Positions 7,816 to 16,393 are shown, numbered from the stretch's first letter. The stretch is 49,657 nucleotides of DNA from Oscillospiraceae bacterium (GCA_902796905.1 CADBQU010000025.1:1-49657), one strand, 5' to 3'. The notes: generated by a model not told the origin, from the letters alone. Translations and numbers: made by a program.

Positions 7816-8682
7816 TTATTCTAAATTTTTAAGTTCTTTTTCAATTTGGTCTTCTTTTTTACCGTTGCTTTTTTTCGGACCTTTTAAAAATTTAACATCT
7901 GCTTTGGAATATTTTACGGGGAGTCCGTTTTCATCCATTTTTACAAAAAGCGTGCCTCTTAGTAAATTAACCTCCGTAACAATTCCTACGCCGTCGGGAG
8001 TAGAAACCGTAGAGCCTACCTTAGGCGTATTTTTAATAAGGTCATCGTAAGCGTTTTGCTCATATTTTAAGCAACACATAAGTCTACCGCAGCAACCGGA
8101 AATTTTAGTGGGATTTAAAGATAAGCCCTGTTCTTTCGCCATTTTTATGGATACCGGCTGAAAATCGCTTAAAAATCTTGAGCAGCAAAAAGGCTGACCG
8201 CAAATACCCAAACCGCCTAAAAGTTTAGCTTCATCCCTTACTCCTATTTGACGAAGCTCTATTCTTGTATGAAAGGTTGCGGCTAAATCTTTAACCAACT
8301 CTCTAAAATCCACTCGTCCGTCGGAAGTGAAACTAAATGTCATTTTTCCGCCTTCAAAAGCTACGTCTACATCTACAAGTTTCATATCCAATTTTAAATT
8401 GGATATTTTCTTTTCGCATACAACAAAAGCTTCTTTGGCTTTTTTATTCCGTTGCTTTAAGCGTTTTAAATCTTCACCGTTGGCTTTTCTTAATATTTTT
8501 TTAAGGGGTTTTACAATTAAAGAATTGTTAACCGTATGATTTTCTTTTGAAACGGTTGCACATTCCACACCTCTGGCGGTATCTACCACAAGTATATCGC
8601 CTTCTTTGTAATTAACATTGCAGGGGTCAAAATAATATTCCCTGCCCGAAGGCTTAAATTTTAAACTTATAACTTCTGCCAT
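7816..8682 (-). CDS. ricT: RicT/YaaT-type PSP1 domain protein
   Basis: The 288-residue protein carries the PSP1 C-terminal domain and the cysteine cluster CGQPFCC followed by GCCGRLMCC, which in RicT (YaaT) binds an iron-sulfur cluster with RicA and RicF. In Bacillus subtilis this complex supports RNase Y action on mRNA and affects the phosphorelay to Spo0A. The central DFRELVKDLAATFHTRIELR is a hallmark of the family. AGGAGAT precedes the ATG. Neighbouring holB/tmk genes usually seen with ricT are absent; instead the phage module begins just downstream, which may mark an insertion or rearrangement boundary. Confidence 0.9.
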   Translation of the reverse strand: MAEVISLKFKPSGREYYFDPCNVNYKEGDILVVDTARGVECATVSKENHTVNNSLIVKPLKKILRKANGEDLKRLKQRNKKAKEAFVVCEKKISNLKLDMKLVDVDVAFEGGKMTFSFTSDGRVDFRELVKDLAATFHTRIELRQIGVRDEAKLLGGLGICGQPFCCSRFLSDFQPVSIKMAKEQGLSLNPTKISGCCGRLMCCLKYEQNAYDDLIKNTPKVGSTVSTPDGVGIVTEVNLLRGTLFVKMDENGLPVKYSKADVKFLKGPKKSNGKKEDQIEKELKNLE

Positions 8683-9152
8683 TTATATCTCCTAAAACTA
8701 TATTAAAATATATATTTTATACATTTATTTATTTTTTATTATAAAAGTGTAACAGCAATACATTAAAAACCAAAGACATAGGTCTTTAACGGCTTTAACC
8801 GTTTTTCAGGCTTTATTTTTAAGGCTTTAGCCGTTCTGTAAAGCATACGGTATAAAAACCTAAACCCCAAGCATTTTTAATTAAAGCTTTAACACGTTTT
8901 TGGTTGCAAACAAAATATTACGTTACAAACAAAATTTGCAAAATAATTTTTAAAATGTTCTTTAATTATTATATCAAAATATTAATGTAAAAACAAGTTT
9001 TTTTGCCAAAAGCAAATTTTTTACATAATATATAGTAGCCAATCTGATTATTTAAAATATAAATAAAATTTATATAGCAAATTTATATTTTAATTTGTTT
9101 GGCAATAAAGCGGTGCATAAAAGGTATGTGTATCGCAAGGGGATAATTAAAA
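8683..9152. other. Intergenic gap with decayed hairpins, divergent genes
   Basis: The 470 bases between ricT (minus) and the DUF3343 gene (plus) hold no gene. Around 8767-8840 there are small hairpins, AAAGAC-ATAG-GTCTTT, AACGG-CTTTAA-CCGTT and GGC-TTTA-GCC, that look like a degenerate copy of the cloverleaf family without a recognisable outer stem. The rest is AT-rich and must contain both divergent promoters, but none stands out. Confidence 0.4.
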
Positions 9153-9365
9153 ATGAAAAAGCTTTATATTTTAACTGGGTCCGTAACCTATGCTTTGGCT
9201 GCAAGAGATATTTTGAAAAGCCATAATATAAGAGCTTATATAAAAAGACAACCGAATAATTTAAAACGCGTAGGCTGCGGCTACGGAGTGGTTACCGAGG
9301 AAAAAGCCGTAAATATTTTAAAAGAAAACAATATTAAAATATTGGAAATAAAAACATTAATGTAA
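9153..9365 (+). CDS. DUF3343 small protein (putative Se/S carrier-like)
   Basis: The 70-residue protein matches the DUF3343 pattern: a short alpha-beta domain starting KKLYILTGSVTYALAARDIL, with a single conserved GCGYGVV segment near residues 48-54 holding the only cysteine. DUF3343 domains occur alone or fused to YedF/TusA-like domains and commonly adjoin cysteine desulfurases, as here. The likely role is in sulfur or selenium transfer, inferred from neighbourhood. The start is supported by AAGGGG about nine bases upstream. Confidence 0.75.
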   Translation: MKKLYILTGSVTYALAARDILKSHNIRAYIKRQPNNLKRVGCGYGVVTEEKAVNILKENNIKILEIKTLM

Positions 9366-9430
9366 TACGGCAATGTAACCGAATTAAAAATAAAAAACAA
9401 AGATATAAAAAACCAAGATAAAATTCAAAA

Positions 9431-9449
9431 GCCGAGAGAATTTCTCGGC
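9431..9449. terminator. Weak hairpin between DUF3343 gene and cysteine desulfurase
   Basis: GCCGAGA-GAATT-TCTCGGC forms a 7-bp stem but no clear T-run follows on the plus strand. It could be a weak terminator or an intercistronic stem. The remaining bases up to the next gene are AT-rich without features. Confidence 0.35.
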
Positions 9450-9633
9450 ATACTTAAAAATATTATTTAAATTTTTAAATATTTTTATTTTTAAGGTGTT
9501 TGGTACCTGTAATGTTAAAAATAATAATTAAAACCATATTAATTAAAAATTTTTAATTTTTAAATTTTAAAATCGAAATTAAACTGCTTAATATTGCTTT
9601 GTAAAAAATGTTGATAACCGGAGAGTGTGTTTT

Positions 9634-10764
9634 ATGATATATTTGGACAATTCGGCTACTACCGCCGTAAAACCGAAAACGGTTTCGGAAGCCGTTAACC
9701 ACGCTTTAAAATATTATTCTTTTAACGCCGGAAGAGGAGGCTATGACGCTTCGGTTAAAACAGCCGAAAAAGTGTATGAGTGCCGTAAAAAAATCGCAAG
9801 ATTTTTTAATGCCGATTTAACAAATGTTTGCTTTACCTCCGGTTGTACGGCTTCGCTGAATATAGCGTTAAAAGGAATAAAAAACGGGCATACGGTATGC
9901 TCTCAATTAGAGCATAATTCCGTTATGCGTCCGTTATTTAATAAAGATTATTCCGTTTTTAAAAATCATCCCAAAGAAGCGGTTAACGAAAAAACAACAG
10001 CTTGCGTTTGTACTCATTCAAGCAATGTTACGGGAAAGGTTTTTAATATAAAAGCAATAGGGGAGTACTGTAAAGAAAACAATATTATTTTTATTGTGGA
10101 CGCCGCACAAAGCGCCGGAATTTTACCTATAGATTTTAAATATATAGATTATTTATGTATAGCTCCGCACAAAGGGCTTTATGCGCCTATGGGCGTTGGA
10201 ATATTAATTGCAAAAAAACCGCTGGTTAATACTGTTTTTGAAGGCGGTACGGGCAGCTTTTCGCAAAGCCTTTCACAACCGAATTTTTTACCCGACCAAG
10301 TAGAAAGCGGAACCCAGAACATTCCCGGAATTTTCGGCGTATCCGCGGGAATTGACTTTATAAACGAAATAAACGGGAATGTTGACCTGAATAAAATTTC
10401 CGAAAAAGAGCAAGCAAAAAAGAATAAAATTTATTTGCACGAATTAAATTTAGCAAATTATTTTTATACAGAATTAAAAAATATAAAAAATATAACAATT
10501 TTAAGCGAGCCTCCCGAATTTTTAAAATGTACGCCTATAGTAACGTTTAATTTAAAAAATTGCAGCAGCGAAGAATTGGCGCAAAAATTAAACGAGTATA
10601 ATATTGCGGTAAGGGGAGGTTTGCACTGTTCGCCTATGGCGCATAAAATTTTGGGAACAGAACAAACCGGAGCCGTAAGGGCTTCGTTTTCGGTTTTTAA
10701 TAAAAAAAGCGAAATAGATATTGTTTTAAACAGAATAAAACAAATAAGCAAAAATTATTTTTAA
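9634..10764 (+). CDS. Cysteine desulfurase family protein (class V aminotransferase fold)
   Basis: PLP-dependent enzyme that would remove sulfur (or selenium) from cysteine derivatives. The N-terminus has [10 protein letters not shown], the PLP lysine lies in [11 protein letters not shown] near residue 179, and the catalytic cysteine is in [11 protein letters not shown] near the C-terminus. I start at ATG 9634 because GGAG lies ten bases upstream; a GTG three codons earlier is too close to it. At 376 residues it fits the desulfurase subgroup often paired with DUF3343. No NifU/IscU scaffold is present, which argues for a selenium or specialised sulfur role over general Fe-S assembly. Confidence 0.85.
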   Translation: MIYLDNSATTAVKPKTVSEAVNHALKYYSFNAGRGGYDASVKTAEKVYECRKKIARFFNADLTNVCFTSGCTASLNIALKGIKNGHTVCSQLEHNSVMRPLFNKDYSVFKNHPKEAVNEKTTACVCTHSSNVTGKVFNIKAIGEYCKENNIIFIVDAAQSAGILPIDFKYIDYLCIAPHKGLYAPMGVGILIAKKPLVNTVFEGGTGSFSQSLSQPNFLPDQVESGTQNIPGIFGVSAGIDFINEINGNVDLNKISEKEQAKKNKIYLHELNLANYFYTELKNIKNITILSEPPEFLKCTPIVTFNLKNCSSEELAQKLNEYNIAVRGGLHCSPMAHKILGTEQTGAVRASFSVFNKKSEIDIVLNRIKQISKNYF

Positions 10765-10805
10765 ATATATAAATATATTTTTAAGTGTGTGCATTCCTAT
10801 AAAGT

Positions 10806-11528
10806 TTAAACTGCTTTTTCCAACCCTTTTTTCAGCTTGTTTATTATTCTTTTTTCAAGTCTTGAAATATAGGATTGCGATATTCCCAAAGTATCTGCAA
10901 TTTCTTTTTGGGTTTTTGCCTCTACGCCGAAAAGTCCAAACCGTAACTGCATTATTTGGCGTTCTCTGGCAGGAAGTTTTAAAACCAATGCATTTAACTG
11001 GCGTTTTTCGTCGTTTTGTTCCAAATCTCTGAAAGCCTCGTCTGCAGGGCTTCCCAAAATATCGCAAAGCAAAAGTTCGTTTCCGTCCCAATCTATATTA
11101 AGCGGTTCATCTAAAGAAATTTCGCTTTTTAAATTGTTGGTTTTTCTTAAATACATTAAAATTTCGTTTTCTATGCATCTTGAAGCATAAGTGGCAAGCT
11201 TTATGTTTTTGTCGGGACAAAACGTATTTACGGCTTTAATAAGGCCTATTGTGCCTATAGAAATTAAATCTTCTATATTTACTCCTTTGGCGTCAAATTT
11301 TTTTGCTATATATACCACCAGGCGTAAATTATGTACCACAAGTTCTTCTTTAACTTTTTCGGGGTTTTCGTTTAGTTTTTTAAAAAGTTCTTCTTCTTTT
11401 TTTGCCGAAAGCGGAGCGGGCAGAGTTTCCGGTCCGTTTATGTAATTTATGGGGTTTTTAATAAATTTATAAATAATTTTACAGGCTAAAATTTTTAGTT
11501 TGTTTAAAAAAATATTCATACCGTTCAT
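10806..11528 (-). CDS. sigE: Sporulation sigma factor SigE (pro-sigma-E)
   Basis: The mother-cell sigma factor of early sporulation. After an N-terminal pro-sequence (about 30 residues, hydrophobic and basic) come the diagnostic region 2 block [47 protein letters not shown] and the region 4 helix-turn-helix [20 protein letters not shown]. Length 240 matches SigE. It follows spoIIGA, which encodes the protease that removes the pro-sequence. The usual third gene, sigG, is absent; the convergent cysteine desulfurase ends 42 bases away. A cloverleaf repeat lies between spoIIGA and sigE. Confidence 0.95.
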   Translation of the reverse strand: MNGMNIFLNKLKILACKIIYKFIKNPINYINGPETLPAPLSAKKEEELFKKLNENPEKVKEELVVHNLRLVVYIAKKFDAKGVNIEDLISIGTIGLIKAVNTFCPDKNIKLATYASRCIENEILMYLRKTNNLKSEISLDEPLNIDWDGNELLLCDILGSPADEAFRDLEQNDEKRQLNALVLKLPARERQIMQLRFGLFGVEAKTQKEIADTLGISQSYISRLEKRIINKLKKGLEKAV

Positions 11529-11589
11529 TTTATCACCTTTTTTATTTTAATTTCATTTTGTTTTTTGCTTTTTATTTTTTGTTTGTACG

Positions 11590-11679
11590 GGGCGATAAGC
11601 CCCAAAGCCTTTAGGCTTTGGCAAAAGCATAAGCTTTTGCGCCGAAAAACAAAAGTGTTTTTCGGCGGGCTTATCGCCC
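11590..11679. repeat. Cloverleaf intergenic repeat, copy C, inside the spoIIG operon
   Basis: Perfect 13-bp outer stem GGGCGATAAGCCC (11590-11602) with its complement at 11667-11679, enclosing CAAAGCC-TTTA-GGCTTTG, CAAAAGC-ATAA-GCTTTTG and GCCGAAAAACA with TGTTTTTCGGC. It begins 20 bases after the spoIIGA stop and ends 62 bases before the sigE start. Confidence 0.9.
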
Positions 11680-11698
11680 GCATAATTTCTTTTTTAAA

Positions 11699-12535
11699 CT
11701 ATATTTTTAATATTTGAGGATTAACGATTCCGTCGTAATCTTTGCTGAAATTTTGTTTGCTTTGGGCAATAATGCAATTGTGTAACATTCTGCCGTTAAG
11801 TTCTACTTTGTCGGCTTTAAATGCTAAAAGCAAACCGCTTTCGCTTACGGTTGAAAAAGGTATTAATCTAAAGCCCTTAATATCGTTTTCGGTATTGTTT
11901 TTTATAATGTCTTCGGTTAAAGTTTTGCCCAAAATAGTTTTGCATTTTGTTTGGTTTAAAATAATTACCGGTCGGTTGCTTATTAAATCTTTTACCGAGT
12001 TCCCCGTATCTATTAAACACAAAGCGTCGGTTTGCCTGTTTTTATAAAAAATTTTTGCCGTTACGGTTTTACCGTTTTTATAATCTTTTACGGTAAAACG
12101 TTCTATTAAAGTTAAAATTAAATAACAAACAGCCGTTCCCGCAATTAAAAGCAAAGGCGAAATATTAAAATATATCACACCGTTGTTAATAACCACTCCC
12201 GCAGGTTTAAAAATAAAATATATTGCCAATACGGCTCCGGCAAATAATAGGGTGGCGGCTAAAAAACATATAACCGTTCTTAAAAAGATTTTAAAATTAA
12301 CAAAACCAAAACTTATAAATATAATAAAACAACAAATAACGGCTTTAATTAAAAATTCCACAATAAATATTTGCTTGGGTAAAAATATGTATAAAGAAAA
12401 AATTCCGCCTAAAGCCGCACCCAAAACAAGCCGCATGGTTTTATAGCCGTTTCGGCAAATATGTCCCGTAAACAAAAGCAAAAAATAATTTATTAAAATA
12501 TTAACGCCTATTAAAATATCGGCGTATATAATCAT
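11699..12535 (-). CDS. spoIIGA: SpoIIGA, pro-sigma-E processing protease
   Basis: Membrane aspartic protease that activates sigma-E in the mother cell upon a SpoIIR signal. The N-terminal half has about five hydrophobic helices; the C-terminal domain carries the catalytic DTGN motif (LCLIDTGNSVKDL) around residues 174-184. The ATG at 12535 has GGGGTG a few bases upstream; a GTG three codons earlier is less well placed. The 278-residue length is slightly shorter than in Bacillus. It is followed by sigE in the conserved spoIIG order and is preceded by a promoter with an unusually long spacer. Confidence 0.92.
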   Translation of the reverse strand: MIIYADILIGVNILINYFLLLFTGHICRNGYKTMRLVLGAALGGIFSLYIFLPKQIFIVEFLIKAVICCFIIFISFGFVNFKIFLRTVICFLAATLLFAGAVLAIYFIFKPAGVVINNGVIYFNISPLLLIAGTAVCYLILTLIERFTVKDYKNGKTVTAKIFYKNRQTDALCLIDTGNSVKDLISNRPVIILNQTKCKTILGKTLTEDIIKNNTENDIKGFRLIPFSTVSESGLLLAFKADKVELNGRMLHNCIIAQSKQNFSKDYDGIVNPQILKI

Positions 12536-12567
12536 ATTGCCCACCCCGTATGCTTTTTACTATATTA

Positions 12568-12600
12568 ATTATACTGTTTTACAGTTAAAAAAAAGGTCAA
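12568..12600 (-). promoter_or_regulatory. spoIIG promoter with 21-base spacer, Spo0A type
   Basis: On the minus strand TTGACC (12600-12595) and TATAAT (12573-12568) are 21 bases apart, 33 bases before the spoIIGA ATG. The spoIIG promoter of Bacillus subtilis is known for a 22-base spacer that makes it depend on Spo0A. The sequence over the -35 element, GGTCAAA on the plus strand, matches five of seven positions of the 0A box TGTCGAA. Confidence 0.65.
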
Positions 12601-12686
12601 AATATATATGAGTTTTTTGTAAAATAACAAGTTTTAAAAGGGTAAAAAGTTTACGGTACAACCGTTAATATAAGTTAATATAAAAC

Positions 12687-12715
12687 TTGACATATTAATA
12701 AAAAATTATTACACT
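12687..12715 (+). promoter_or_regulatory. Candidate promoter for the TIM-barrel isomerase gene
   Basis: TTGACA (12687-12692) is followed after 17 bases by TACACT (12710-12715). The -10 is weak. It would give a leader of about 200 bases that includes a tandem repeat. Confidence 0.45.
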
Positions 12716-12796
12716 TTATATAAAGACGGAAACATTTTTAACAGTAAAAAGGAAAATAAAAATCAAGACCAAAACTAAAGACCGAAGTTGAAAATA

Positions 12797-12874
12797 AAAA
12801 CCGGAAACCAAAACCGGAAACCAAAACCGGAAATCAAAACCGGAAATCAAAACCGAAAATCAAAGCTGAAAAGT
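12797..12874. repeat. 13-bp tandem repeat in a 5' leader, six units
   Basis: Units AAAACCGGAAACC (twice), AAAACCGGAAATC (twice), AAAACCGAAAATC and a degenerate AAAGCTGAAAAGT follow each other without gaps, ending about 40 bases before the downstream start. Degenerate traces continue on both sides. The gradient of decay suggests a slippage-prone array. Confidence 0.85.
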
Positions 12875-12915
12875 AAAACCAAAGAATAAAACCAAAAAAT
12901 AAAAAGAGAGAAAAG

Positions 12916-13692
12916 ATGTTTATGAATTACGGAATTTCTACGGCATGTCTTTATCCTTTAAAAACCGAAGACGCTTTTTTGTTTTTAGCCCAAAACGGCG
13001 TTAAAGATATTGAAATATTTTTTAATTCCATAAGCGAATTAAATGACGATTTTTTAAATAAAATTTTGGAAATAAAAGAAAAATATAACGTGAATATTCC
13101 GGCAGTTCATCCTTTTTCTTCTTTTGCCGAAACATATATGCTTTTTTCCCAATACGAAAGGCGTTTTGAAGATACGTTTGAATATTATAAAAATTATTAT
13201 AAAGCGGCAAAAATATTGGGAGCCCGGTTTGTTTCTTTGCACGGTCATAAAGTGAACGGAGATTTAGATATTAATACTTATGCCCAAAGATATAAAAAGA
13301 TGTTTTTGGCCGCAAAAGAATACGGCGTTACTTTAAATCAGGAAAACGTTGTAAACCATACCTCCGGCGAACTTAAAAATCTTTTGATTTTAAAAGATTT
13401 GTTAAAAGAAAATTTTTCGGTAACATTTGATATAAAACAGTGTATAAGGGCAAAACAGGATGTTTTTGAGTGTATAAAAAAATTGGGCGGTTTAATTTCA
13501 CATATTCATATAAGCGATAACAATGAAAATAATGACTGTATGCTTATAGGCGAAGGAAATTTTGATTTTAAAAAATTTGTCGAAGCTTTAAATAATATAA
13601 ATTATAATGGCAAATTAGTGCTTGAAGTTTATAGGAATGCATATAAAAATCCTGCAAATTTAGTAGAAAATTACAAAAACTATTCACATTAA
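12916..13692 (+). CDS. Sugar phosphate isomerase/epimerase-like TIM-barrel protein
   Basis: A 258-residue protein of the AP-endonuclease-2/xylose-isomerase TIM-barrel superfamily. Motifs include an early GVKDIEIFF strand, VHPFSSFAETY near residue 60, ARFVSLHGHK near 112, NQENVVNH near 142, VTFDIKQ near 174 and the metal-site-like SHIHISDNN near 196, with GEGNFDFKKF after it. The glutamate, aspartate and histidine residues of the metal centre are thus present. Substrate is unknown. AGAGAGAAAAG precedes ATG; a second ATG two codons later is equally possible. The gene is monocistronic, bracketed by its leader repeat and the next promoter. Confidence 0.75.
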   Translation: MFMNYGISTACLYPLKTEDAFLFLAQNGVKDIEIFFNSISELNDDFLNKILEIKEKYNVNIPAVHPFSSFAETYMLFSQYERRFEDTFEYYKNYYKAAKILGARFVSLHGHKVNGDLDINTYAQRYKKMFLAAKEYGVTLNQENVVNHTSGELKNLLILKDLLKENFSVTFDIKQCIRAKQDVFECIKKLGGLISHIHISDNNENNDCMLIGEGNFDFKKFVEALNNINYNGKLVLEVYRNAYKNPANLVENYKNYSH

Positions 13693-13703
13693 GTAAAAAA
13701 TAC

Positions 13704-13732
13704 TTGACAATTCCATTGCAAAGGTATATAAT
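13704..13732 (+). promoter_or_regulatory. Consensus sigma-A promoter for the DUF6514-like gene
   Basis: TTGACA (13704-13709), 17-base spacer, TATAAT (13727-13732): a perfect match. It lies 12 bases after the preceding stop and 48 bases before the next start, so this tiny gene is probably strongly expressed. Confidence 0.85.
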
Positions 13733-13779
13733 ATTCACAAACCCAAATAAAATGTAATTATTGCGGAAAGTGTGAATCT

Positions 13780-13980
13780 ATGGTTAGATTAATTAAATCA
13801 TTAATTGAAAACGAATTCGGCACTGAATTTAAAACGTACGGTGTTAAAATAAACGGTAAAAATTTTTATGATTTATCGTTAGATAAACAAAGCGTTACGG
13901 ATTTTAAAAACAGGCTTAATAAAACTGAGGGGAACGTAGAGCAAATAGATTATTTAATAGAAGATTTTTTAAGCAAATAA
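13780..13980 (+). CDS. Small DUF6514-like protein
   Basis: A 66-residue soluble protein with TYGVKINGKNFYDLSLDKQSV in its middle split by short turns and a C-terminal EQIDYLIEDFLSK helix. The arrangement (YG strand, then a D-x-S-x-D-K segment, then a helix ending in VEDFL-like residues) resembles DUF6514 of Clostridia, whose function is unknown. GGAAAGTG precedes the ATG and a perfect sigma-A promoter drives it. A bidirectional terminator lies at 14244-14283. The family match is from memory of the pattern and is moderate. Confidence 0.6.
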   Translation: MVRLIKSLIENEFGTEFKTYGVKINGKNFYDLSLDKQSVTDFKNRLNKTEGNVEQIDYLIEDFLSK

Positions 13981-14323
13981 TTTAAGGGAATTTAAGTGAA
14001 TTTAAGATACGGCGTTAAGGGTTTCGGAGTATTTATAGGTACTGAAAATCGGTAAATGTTTTAGTTTTTATTAAAAATAAAATTTGTTTATATTATGTAA
14101 TTTTTCTGTATTATTGCCGTAAAACCATAAAAATGATATTGTTTTGATTTGCGACTTTAATACAGGAAAATTGCCTTAAAAAGTACCAATAAAAACTTCA
14201 ACGCTTATTCTGAAAATTTAATAAATAATCAAAACATAAATACAAAAAGTCCGGAAAAGAATTTTACCTTTTCCGGACTTTTTGTATTGTATTATTTTTT
14301 ACAAGTAAAAACGATTTAAAATA
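13981..14323. other. Intergenic gap, only a bidirectional terminator seen
   Basis: The 343 bases between the DUF6514-like gene and ychF (convergent) hold an AT-rich stretch with no ORF, then the terminator at 14244-14283. The first 250 bases could be a 3' untranslated region or an unrecognised RNA; I see no convincing structure. Confidence 0.5.
14244..14283. terminator. Bidirectional terminator
   Basis: AAAAAGTCCGGAAAA (14244-14258) pairs with TTTTCCGGACTTTTT (14269-14283), giving T-runs on both strands. It serves the DUF6514-like gene and ychF. Confidence 0.9.
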
Positions 14324-15418
14324 TTAAACATTAAAACGGAATAATACCACATCTCCGTCTTGCATAACGTAATCTTTTCCTTCGCTTCTTACTAAGCCTT
14401 TTTCTTTTGCTGCCGCCAAAGAACCGTTTTCAATTAAATCTTTAAAAGAAACCACTTCCGCCCTTATAAATCCGCGCTCAAAATCCGTGTGGATTTTTCC
14501 GGCCGCCTGAGGCGCCTTTGTTCCTTTTTTAATGGTCCAGGCTCTTACTTCGGGTTTTCCCGCGGTTAAAAACGAAATTAAGCCCAAAAGGTCATAGCAG
14601 GTAACAATAAGCCTGTCCAATCCCGATTTTTCAAGACCTAAATCGTCTAAAAACATTTCTTTTTCCGTTTCGTCAAGACCGGCTATTTCGGCTTCCATTT
14701 CTGCGCAAATTGCAAGCGCTTTGGAGTTTTCGTTTTCGGCTATTTTTTTAACCGCCAAGTATCTTTCGTTTTTATCTATGCCTTTTGTAAAATCTTCTTC
14801 GCTCATATTGCAGGCGTATATAACCGGTTTTAGCGATAAAAGCGAAACTTCTTTTAAATATTCCGACTCTTCTTCCGAAATTTCCAAGCTTCTTGCGTTT
14901 AAGCCTTTTTCAAGATGCTCTTTTAATTTATTTAAAAAATCAAGTTCTTTTTGTAAGGTTTTATCGCCTTTTAAAGCCTTTGAAACTCTGTCTATTCTTT
15001 TGGATAAAGTTTCAAGATCGGCTAAAATAAGCTCTAAATTTATAATTTCAATATCTCTTTTCGGGTCTACCGAGCCTTCAACGTGAACTATATCTCCGTT
15101 TTCAAAGCATCTTACAACGTGTACTATGGCGTCTACTTCTCGTATATGAGATAAAAATTTGTTGCCTAAGCCTTCGCCTTTAGAAGCTCCTTTAACCAAT
15201 CCGGCTATATCTACAAATTCAATAACCGCCGGGGTAAATTTATCGGGGTTATACATTTCTTTTAATTTGTTTAAACGCTCGTCCGGTACGGCAACCATTC
15301 CCACATTCGGCTCTATAGTGCAAAACGGAAAGTTTGCCGAAGTCGCGCCGGCGTTTGTAATAGCGTTAAAAAGTGTGGATTTTCCGACATTCGGAAGACC
15401 TACAATGCCTAATTTCAT
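14324..15418 (-). CDS. ychF: Redox-regulated ATPase YchF (Obg-like)
   Basis: A universally conserved P-loop protein of the Obg family that prefers ATP and binds the ribosome. The G1 motif GLPNVGKST is at residues 7-15, the switch region with DIAGLVKGASKGEGLGNKFL at about 69-88, the NMSEED segment (the altered G4, giving ATP specificity) near 205, and the C-terminal TGS domain ends in YVMQDGDVVLFRFNV. At 364 residues the length is exact for the family. AAGGAG precedes the ATG. It is probably a single-gene unit ending at the bidirectional terminator. Confidence 0.97.
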   Translation of the reverse strand: MKLGIVGLPNVGKSTLFNAITNAGATSANFPFCTIEPNVGMVAVPDERLNKLKEMYNPDKFTPAVIEFVDIAGLVKGASKGEGLGNKFLSHIREVDAIVHVVRCFENGDIVHVEGSVDPKRDIEIINLELILADLETLSKRIDRVSKALKGDKTLQKELDFLNKLKEHLEKGLNARSLEISEEESEYLKEVSLLSLKPVIYACNMSEEDFTKGIDKNERYLAVKKIAENENSKALAICAEMEAEIAGLDETEKEMFLDDLGLEKSGLDRLIVTCYDLLGLISFLTAGKPEVRAWTIKKGTKAPQAAGKIHTDFERGFIRAEVVSFKDLIENGSLAAAKEKGLVRSEGKDYVMQDGDVVLFRFNV

Positions 15419-15624
15419 TTTTATTCTCCTTCAACGGTTAGTGTGTCCTAATATAATAAGCTAAATTTCTAATATATTAAGCTAAAATTATTTATATTAC
15501 ATAACCGATAAATAATTTATAAAATTTTTATTTTTATGGTTTTAAATTTTATTCTGCTTTATTTTTTAAGATATTTTTCAATGTATTTTTTAATGTATTA
15601 TAAAAAAGTTTTAATTTACAGCTT

Positions 15625-16260
15625 TTATTTAAAAAATACTTTTTCTATTTCTGCGCAAAGCCAATGGTACATAGGCAAATGGTATTCCTGAATTCTGTAG
15701 GTGTCGGTATGGGGTGCATGCAAAACTACATTACAAATTTCATCCATTTTGCATTGGTTTTTGCCGCAAAAGCCCAGGGTTTTCATATTTTTGGCTTTGG
15801 CTGCTTTAAATGCGTTTATAACGTTTTTTGAATTACCCGAAGTAGATAACCCTATAACCAAATCGTTTTCGTTGCCGTAGCCGTAGGCTAACTGCGCATA
15901 AACCAGGTCGGGGTCTACGTCGTTATTAAAAGCCGATAAAATACCGCACTGAGATGGAAGGGAAATGGCAGGTAAAGCCCCTTGCAAATTATTGTTAAAA
16001 TAATCGGCGTCATCAAAAAGCTCGGTAAATTTGGATTTTTCTTTTTCGGATATCGGTCTTGTGCTTAAAAAGCCCTTCATTAATTCGCCCACTATATGTT
16101 CGCAGTCCGCGCAGCTTCCGCCGTTGCCGCAAACCAAAACTTTTCCTCCGTTTTTATAAGTGTCTTTAAAAAGATTAAGTGCGTTTTGCAAATCTTCTTT
16201 TAAAGGCTTAAGTTCGGGATAATGGGAAAAAAGAATATCCATATTAAGTTCGCTGTGCAT
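15625..16260 (-). CDS. SIS-domain sugar isomerase (GmhA/phosphoheptose isomerase-like)
   Basis: A 211-residue single SIS-domain protein. CGNGGSCADCEHIVGELMKG near residues 43-62, VIGLSTSGNSKNVINAF near 135-151 and the closing EIEKVF helix are the GmhA pattern, with conserved serines for phosphosugar binding and histidine/glutamate residues for catalysis. The start is set at ATG 16260 because AAGGAGA lies just upstream; the open frame extends 20 codons into the cloverleaf repeat and should be ignored. In gut Clostridia, such proteins act on sugar phosphates not necessarily linked to LPS heptose. It lies downstream of a ROK sugar kinase, suggesting a shared sugar pathway. Confidence 0.8.
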   Translation of the reverse strand: MHSELNMDILFSHYPELKPLKEDLQNALNLFKDTYKNGGKVLVCGNGGSCADCEHIVGELMKGFLSTRPISEKEKSKFTELFDDADYFNNNLQGALPAISLPSQCGILSAFNNDVDPDLVYAQLAYGYGNENDLVIGLSTSGNSKNVINAFKAAKAKNMKTLGFCGKNQCKMDEICNVVLHAPHTDTYRIQEYHLPMYHWLCAEIEKVFFK

Positions 16261-16306
16261 AAATATTTCTCCTTTTAAGTGTATATTAAATAAAGTGTGG
16301 ATGTAG

Positions 16307-16393
16307 GGGCGAAGCCCCAAAAGGCTTTAGCCTTTTGCAAAGCCAATGTATTGGCTTTGTCCAAAAACCTATGGTTTTTGGCGGGCTTCGCCC
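16307..16393. repeat. Cloverleaf intergenic repeat, copy D
   Basis: Outer stem GGGCGAAGCCC (16307-16317) with its complement at 16383-16393; inner hairpins CAAAAGGC-TTTA-GCCTTTTG, CAAAGCCAA-TGTA-TTGGCTTTG and CCAAAAACC-TAT-GGTTTTTGG. It lies between the ROK kinase stop and the SIS isomerase start. The 5' arm itself can form GGGGC-GAA-GCCCC. Confidence 0.9.

Noticed and set aside
11590..11679. Cloverleaf shape taken as tRNA or tRNA-like gene
   Set aside because: No copy has the tRNA invariants (T-loop TTC, CCA-end pairing, anticodon arm lengths); arm lengths and loops differ between copies.
12797..12874. 13-bp repeats as plasmid-type iterons or a CRISPR array
   Set aside because: Units are directly adjacent with no spacers, no replication gene is near, and they fade into neighbouring AT-rich DNA.
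16307..16393. Cloverleaf elements as ordinary rho-independent terminators
   Set aside because: Most copies lack a T-run after the outer stem, and genes without doubt co-transcribed (spoIIGA-sigE) flank one of them.
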